From positions 1 to 19,270 of the forward strand of contig JAKBQK010000524.1 of the NCBI GenBank assembly GCA_021835265.1: a stretch of 19,270 nt of DNA, written 5' to 3'. Every line of letters starts with the position of its first letter. Within the stretch, counting starts at the first letter, position 1. Positions 15,952 to 19,270 of the stretch are shown piece by piece. The notes below the pieces were generated by a model. The model worked only from the letters and a program-made list of their open reading frames with translations. It did no database searches and was not told where the DNA came from. The translations under genes were made by a program, and so were the position numbers. This DNA comes from Thermoplasmata archaeon. Lineage in GTDB: Archaea; Thermoplasmatota; Thermoplasmata; Thermoplasmatales; Thermoplasmataceae.

Positions 15952-16274
15952 GACCTCTATAATGATTCCTATTCCATCTTCTCCATTTAATTATTCTAAT
16001 TACTTCGTATTGGACATGATGTATGTAAATTAATTGTGATGGGAGTTGATAAAAATAAACGCAAAGATAGTGTTATTTGAAGCAAATGACAGGTGAAAGG
16101 AAATGACTGGATATTTTTTTATAACACGGAACTTGAATGAGATAATTTCATCTATCCGCACAGTTTCCAGGGATCAAAGATATTCTTAATTGTCTCACTA
16201 TCAGTAAAATTTGAAGTAAGAATGACCAAAGATTATAGATATGAGGTGTTGTACATTGCAAATCCATATGGAAG

Positions 16275-16427
16275 ATGAAAGTAATATACGAATCCTACAA
16301 GAAGAGAGACGGAATCATACCACGATTTTTGCATAGAAATTTAGAGAAAAGTGTTGATGACGTCAGATCACGGTTAAGATATAGAAGTTCCCTCGATTTA
16401 AACATCATTTGGATACAGAAAGTATAA
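16275..16427 (+). CDS. Small unidentified ORF (50 residues), possibly a gene remnant
   Basis: An ATG frame of 50 codons begins MKVIYESYKKRDGIIPRFLH and contains EKSVDDVRSRLRYRSSLD. Its ATG overlaps the TGA of a preceding 45-codon open frame (16141-16278), ending YEVLYIANPYGR. The two together may be one gene broken by a frameshift. The composition is charged and soluble, with no membrane segment. I do not recognise it, and there is no convincing ribosome-binding site. It may be non-coding debris. Confidence 0.2.
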   Translation: MKVIYESYKKRDGIIPRFLHRNLEKSVDDVRSRLRYRSSLDLNIIWIQKV

Positions 16428-16800
16428 ACTTAAACCTTGCAATACATGGAATAATTATATACGCATCTGATATACTTAGAAAGAAGGAAGTGAAAATGAT
16501 ATAGTGTTCTGAATCGAATAAACATCTTGCATTTGTTTATATATTATTAGATTTGATATATTTGTTCACTGCTATTCAGAAGATCTGTAAAGTTATCTTT
16601 CATACACTTTGTTAGGTGATTTCTAAAGAGAATACTCCCAATATTGCATAGGAAATGGATAGATATTCTTCATTTGCAATATATTTCGAGATAGCGGAGA
16701 TATTAATATTCTCTAATGCACCACCTCTTTCTATGTATTGTAGTTAAAGTTCAAGGGTGGGTCAATCAGGTGAATCGACATACACAACAAACACTTAACC

Positions 16801-16827
16801 AAATCAGGTCGTTCACGCCCTGGTTTT
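16801..16827 (+). terminator. Stem-loop followed by T-run, terminator-like
   Basis: AAATCAGG at 16801-16808 pairs with CCTGGTTT at 16819-16826 through eight pairs including one G-U, with a 10-base loop. The descending arm merges into a run of five T residues. No intact plus-strand gene ends just before it. It could be left from a lost gene or be part of an unrecognised small RNA. Confidence 0.35.
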
Positions 16828-16875
16828 TCTTGTCAATTCTGTGCGTACAACAGTAAATTTATCGAAAATATTTAA

Positions 16876-17121
16876 GATTGTTTCAGGAAACTTAGGAAGA
16901 GGACAGGAAGGATCATCTTCATAATATTAATGGCAAGAAATCTTTCTGTTGTTATATACAGAATTCTTTCAATGAACGAGAATTTTATTGCGCTTAATGC
17001 TTACAATTCCCTATATGGTATTAAGTTGAAGGATATAGTTACAAGGGTAAAGAATGTTCAGAAACTTGATTCCGAAAACGAGAAAAAGTCAATAGGTGAG
17101 AAGATCATAATCTTACTATAA
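16876..17121 (+). pseudogene. C-terminal remnant of a second, different IS110-family transposase
   Basis: Open from 16876 to the stop at 17119-17121, this reads FRKLRKRTGR, then MARNLSVVIYRILSMNENF, then NAYNSLYGIKLKDIVTRV. The pattern matches the conserved IS110 tail, where a K-R-TG-x-A/I segment is followed by a hydrophobic helix A-R-x-L-x-x-V-I-Y. The corresponding part of the full copy reads HMARRTG, then AIACILAETVYTMLSR, so the relationship is clear at protein level. The sequence differs enough to come from another IS110 member. The catalytic N-terminal domain is absent. The ATG at 16930 would give only 63 residues, which is unlikely to be a functional protein. Confidence 0.6.
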
Positions 17122-17129
17122 AAAATTAT

Positions 17130-17684
17130 GATATCACTTTCCTTCATTCCCAGTTCAATATGTGGTGGTTGTCATTCATAAAAAGTTGATAAGAAATGCC
17201 GGATATACACTGACCGAGTGCGATTAAAACTCTTACAAACTCTGTAAAAGGCGCATTTCCCAGACACATGCCATAAAATGTTTCCATGTTTATTCATGCT
17301 TTTGGTTCTATGATGATAAAAATGAATATCCGGATTCCCTGCATATATATTTCTGGATGCGGAATATGATCCCGTTCTCCATTGTTCTTACACAGGTTCC
17401 ATTCTTCACCACCTTGCTTGAATGGCATTGAGGGCACATTGGCCTCATGAAACTGATCAGATCATTTCCCTTCAGCATCACATCCATCATGGAAACATTA
17501 TTAATCATGAAAATGGGAAAAGACTCCTCAGGCTCATACTGATCCAGTGTGGTGGAAACATTTTTAATCCACATTTGGCGCCTTCCTCAGGAACAAATCA
17601 CGCACTACTTACATCCTGTTTCATGATTTCCCTTCCTGTACTGGTTTTCCGGAAAACAGCAACTAAAAGTTGACAATGTCCAAA
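17130..17684 (-). mobile_element. Degraded zinc-ribbon transposase IS (copy B)
   Basis: The longest of three copies. The outer end at 17641-17684 matches copies A and C. The transposase N-terminus reads leftwards from 17574 and opens with STTLDQYEPEESFPIF. A zinc ribbon follows, with CPQCHSSKVVKNGTC and then YICRESGYSF, where the fourth ligand position has Ser instead of the expected Cys. A stop follows at 17308-17310. Weak protein-like sequence (VRVLIALGQCISGISYQ) continues in the same direction to about 17160 in another frame. No catalytic domain remains. The outer end is 46 bases from the gmd start codon. Confidence 0.7.
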
Positions 17685-17730
17685 AACACAAAGTTAAAGT
17701 GTGTTAAAACTTTAGTGGTCTCTGAAGTAA

Positions 17731-18750
17731 ATGAAAACTACAGTGATATCAGGAATCACAGGCCAGGATGGATATTTTCTCTCACAGTCACTTATCTCAA
17801 GGGGATTTGAAGTTCTAGGGATCATACGAAGAAACAGTAGCATGACCGTTGGAAACCTGGCACTATTGCCAAACAATATAAAAGAAAAAGTACAGATTCA
17901 TTATGGTGATCTTACAGATGCCAATTTCTTATCAAAATTACTAGGTGAAAATAAGCCAGATTATTTCTACCACTTAGCTGCTCAAAGTTTTGTTGGATAT
18001 AGTTTTCAGAATCCCTCCTCTACTTATGATGTTAACATAAGTGGAACCCTCAACGTGGTAAACGCAATCAAGGACTATTCTCCTGATACAAGACTCTACT
18101 TTGCGGCGACATCAGAACTCTATGGTCAGCCAAAGATTACTCCCCAGAACGAAGAGACTCCGTTTCAGCCTAGGAGCCCATATGCAATTTCGAAGTTGGC
18201 TGGTTTTTGGACTGTTAAGAATTATAGGGAGGCTTATGCCCTCTATATGAGCAATGGCATTCTGTTTAATCATGAGTCCGAGGTACGGGGGCCTGAATTC
18301 GTAACAAGAAAGATATCTATGCATGTAGCTAAGTATGCGAGTGGCGATCGCACTCCACTTGAACTTGGTAACATGGATGCTAGGAAAGATTGGGGTCATG
18401 CCAGAGACTACGTGGAGGGAATGATAAAGGTTCTCGAATATAAATACGCTGACGATTTTGTTCTTGGAACCGGAGAATTGCACACTGTTAGGGATTTTGT
18501 CACAGAAGCTTTCAAAGTCATTGGAGTTGATTTACACTGGAATGGTAAAGGCATAAATGAGGTAGGGCTTTCTGATCAAGATGAAGTTCTTGTTAAGGTT
18601 AATAAAAATTTCTTTAGACCTCTTGAATCTGACAATTATGTTGCGGATTATTCAAAGGCAAGAAAATGCTTAGGATGGGAACCAAAGATAAGATTTAATG
18701 AACTGGTAAAACTCATGGTAAATAGTGATATCAAGAGACTAGGGTTCTGA
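17731..18750 (+). CDS. gmd: GDP-mannose 4,6-dehydratase
   Basis: This enzyme converts GDP-D-mannose to GDP-4-keto-6-deoxy-D-mannose in the cytoplasm, the entry step to GDP-fucose, GDP-rhamnose and related deoxysugars. The 339-residue protein is full length for the family. NADP-binding GITGQDG is at 8-14, HLAAQS at 81-86, the catalytic TSELYG at 127-132, and the Y-x3-K pair in YAISK at 151-155. Further family motifs are NHESEVRG at 180-187, FVTRK at 190-194, DWGHARDYV at 220-228 and FFRPLE at 294-299. The ATG at 17731 places GITGQDG correctly and has no ribosome-binding site. A poor TATA-like TTAAAAC lies at about 17704-17710, so a leaderless transcript is likely. It would supply an activated deoxysugar precursor to the nearby glycosyltransferases. 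The reductase or epimerase that finishes the sugar is not in this window. Confidence 0.95.
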   Translation: MKTTVISGITGQDGYFLSQSLISRGFEVLGIIRRNSSMTVGNLALLPNNIKEKVQIHYGDLTDANFLSKLLGENKPDYFYHLAAQSFVGYSFQNPSSTYDVNISGTLNVVNAIKDYSPDTRLYFAATSELYGQPKITPQNEETPFQPRSPYAISKLAGFWTVKNYREAYALYMSNGILFNHESEVRGPEFVTRKISMHVAKYASGDRTPLELGNMDARKDWGHARDYVEGMIKVLEYKYADDFVLGTGELHTVRDFVTEAFKVIGVDLHWNGKGINEVGLSDQDEVLVKVNKNFFRPLESDNYVADYSKARKCLGWEPKIRFNELVKLMVNSDIKRLGF

Positions 18751-18856
18751 GGTAGGCGGAATTAAAAATTTAGCATCCTCCTACAAGTTAGGAGAATCCA
18801 GTATTCAGTTAAGTAATATACCTGAAACTTAATGATATATGTCAGGATGAACTCCT

Positions 18857-19270
18857 ATGCTTAATGGAAAATCGTTTTCCGGTAAAGGTATAATTATTAC
18901 AGGTGGAGGATCAGGACTAGGTCTCCAGATGGCAAACACTCTTGGCTCATATGGTGCAGTCATCCATATAATTAGCAGGGATCAGGAAAAACTGAATAAA
19001 GCAAGAAATTCTCTCAAGGAAAAGGGGATTGAAAGTTTCACTTATTCATCAGACATTAGAGATTTTGAGAAGATAAAAGAAATTATTAACAAAATGATGA
19101 ATGAGCACGAAATTTCAGGCCTCATAAACAATGCAGCAGGCAATTTCATCTCAAGAACTGAAGATCTCTCCATGAACGGTTTTTTAGCCGTTTTAAATAT
19201 AGTTTTAACGGGTTCAATCAACATTACTCTTGAAGTTGGAAAGAAATGGATAAAGGATGGTAAAAGAGGT
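18857..19270 (+). CDS. Short-chain dehydrogenase/reductase, 2,4-dienoyl-CoA reductase-like, partial at right edge
   Basis: The first 138 codons of a classical short-chain dehydrogenase. TGGGSGLG at 15-22 is the nucleotide-binding Gly motif. SR at 40-41 suggests NADP preference, D66-I67 the adenine-ring contact, and NNAAGNF at 91-97 the structural NNAG motif. The form NNAAGNF, with LSMNGFLAVLNIVLTGS at 104-120, is characteristic of the 2,4-dienoyl-CoA reductase branch, which acts on unsaturated acyl-CoAs. The catalytic Ser and Tyr-x3-Lys lie beyond the window, so this cannot be confirmed. ATG at 18857 is preceded by AGGATGA at 18844-18850. It follows gmd by 106 bases, a gap holding a weak CTCCT/AGGAG hairpin (18778-18794). 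A role in deoxysugar reduction is less likely, since those enzymes are usually extended SDRs. Confidence 0.85.
   Translation, partial: MLNGKSFSGKGIIITGGGSGLGLQMANTLGSYGAVIHIISRDQEKLNKARNSLKEKGIESFTYSSDIRDFEKIKEIINKMMNEHEISGLINNAAGNFISRTEDLSMNGFLAVLNIVLTGSINITLEVGKKWIKDGKRG

Larger units (their letters stand above)
14603..15953 (-). mobile_element. Apparently complete IS110-family insertion sequence
   Basis: The element carries an intact transposase (14603-15760), an upstream structured non-coding region (15769-15909) and a 9-bp inverted repeat pair, ATGAAAAAG at 14605-14613 and CTTTTTCAT at 15943-15951. The right-end repeat overlaps the transposase stop codon. The exact outer limits are uncertain by several bases because I see no target duplication, as expected for IS110. 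It sits between the five-gene glycosyltransferase block and the decayed region ahead of gmd. Its DNA looks richer in G and C than the flanking glycan genes, consistent with arrival from elsewhere. Confidence 0.8.
15954..16875. other. AT-rich region without a convincing gene
   Basis: About 920 bases between the IS110 element and the next transposase remnant. It contains many stops in all frames. Short open frames at 16103-16189 (after AGGTGA), 16141-16278 and 16275-16427 follow one another in different frames, the last two overlapping by ATGA, which looks like a gene decayed by frameshifts. A stem-loop with a T-run lies at 16801-16827. I found no RNA gene or repeat array here. Confidence 0.5.

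Noticed and set aside
18112..18483. A 123-codon open frame on the minus strand
   Set aside because: It is a shadow of gmd, whose motifs cover the same stretch on the plus strand.
1..19270. CRISPR array, rRNA, or tRNA genes
   Set aside because: No regularly spaced repeats, no rRNA-like conserved blocks, and no T-loop plus anticodon-arm pattern were found on either strand by eye.

Overview
The window looks archaeal and most like a member of the Thermoplasmatales or a close relative. This is an inference from four things: AT-rich DNA, TATA-like boxes about 25-27 bases in front of several start codons with almost no Shine-Dalgarno sequences (leaderless transcripts), extracytoplasmic domains rich in N-x-S/T sequons, and a heavy load of decayed insertion sequences between glycosylation genes. 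No rRNA or tRNA gene is present to fix the taxon.

Layout. Positions 1-180 hold the end of a degraded zinc-ribbon transposase element (copy A). Positions 250-3234 encode a 994-residue multi-spanning membrane protein with a large outside domain. Positions 3240-5450 are an IS graveyard: an unrecognised decayed gene, an IS630 transposase fragment joined to an IS21-type IstB fragment, and possible IS21 end repeats. Positions 5531-6610 encode a family 2 glycosyltransferase, probably leaderless with a TTG start. Positions 6666-8032 hold more debris: copy C of the zinc-ribbon element, an IS1634-like transposase pseudogene, two adjacent palindromes and the last 50 bases of an IS110 element.

Positions 8036-14396 are a block of five minus-strand genes. 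In transcription order they are a DPM-like family 2 glycosyltransferase, three GT-B glycosyltransferases and a DUF2079 membrane protein. Positions 14603 to about 15953 are an apparently complete IS110-family element with a 385-residue transposase, 9-bp subterminal inverted repeats and a nested-stem non-coding region in front of the transposase that resembles a bridge RNA. Positions 15954-17690 are AT-rich debris with another IS110 C-terminal remnant and copy B of the zinc-ribbon element. Positions 17731-18750 encode GDP-mannose 4,6-dehydratase. A short-chain dehydrogenase starts at 18857 and runs off the right edge.

How it works together. The intact cellular genes describe surface glycan or glycoprotein assembly. 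Gmd makes GDP-4-keto-6-deoxymannose, the GT2 and GT-B enzymes extend a glycan, the DPM-like enzyme may make a polyprenyl-phosphate sugar donor, and the two large membrane proteins could use lipid-linked sugars on the outer face. The locus has been cut up repeatedly by insertion sequences. The five-gene minus-strand block is bounded by inverted IS110 3' ends identical at 48 of 50 positions, while the neighbouring glycan genes are on the plus strand, so the block may be invertible or already inverted.
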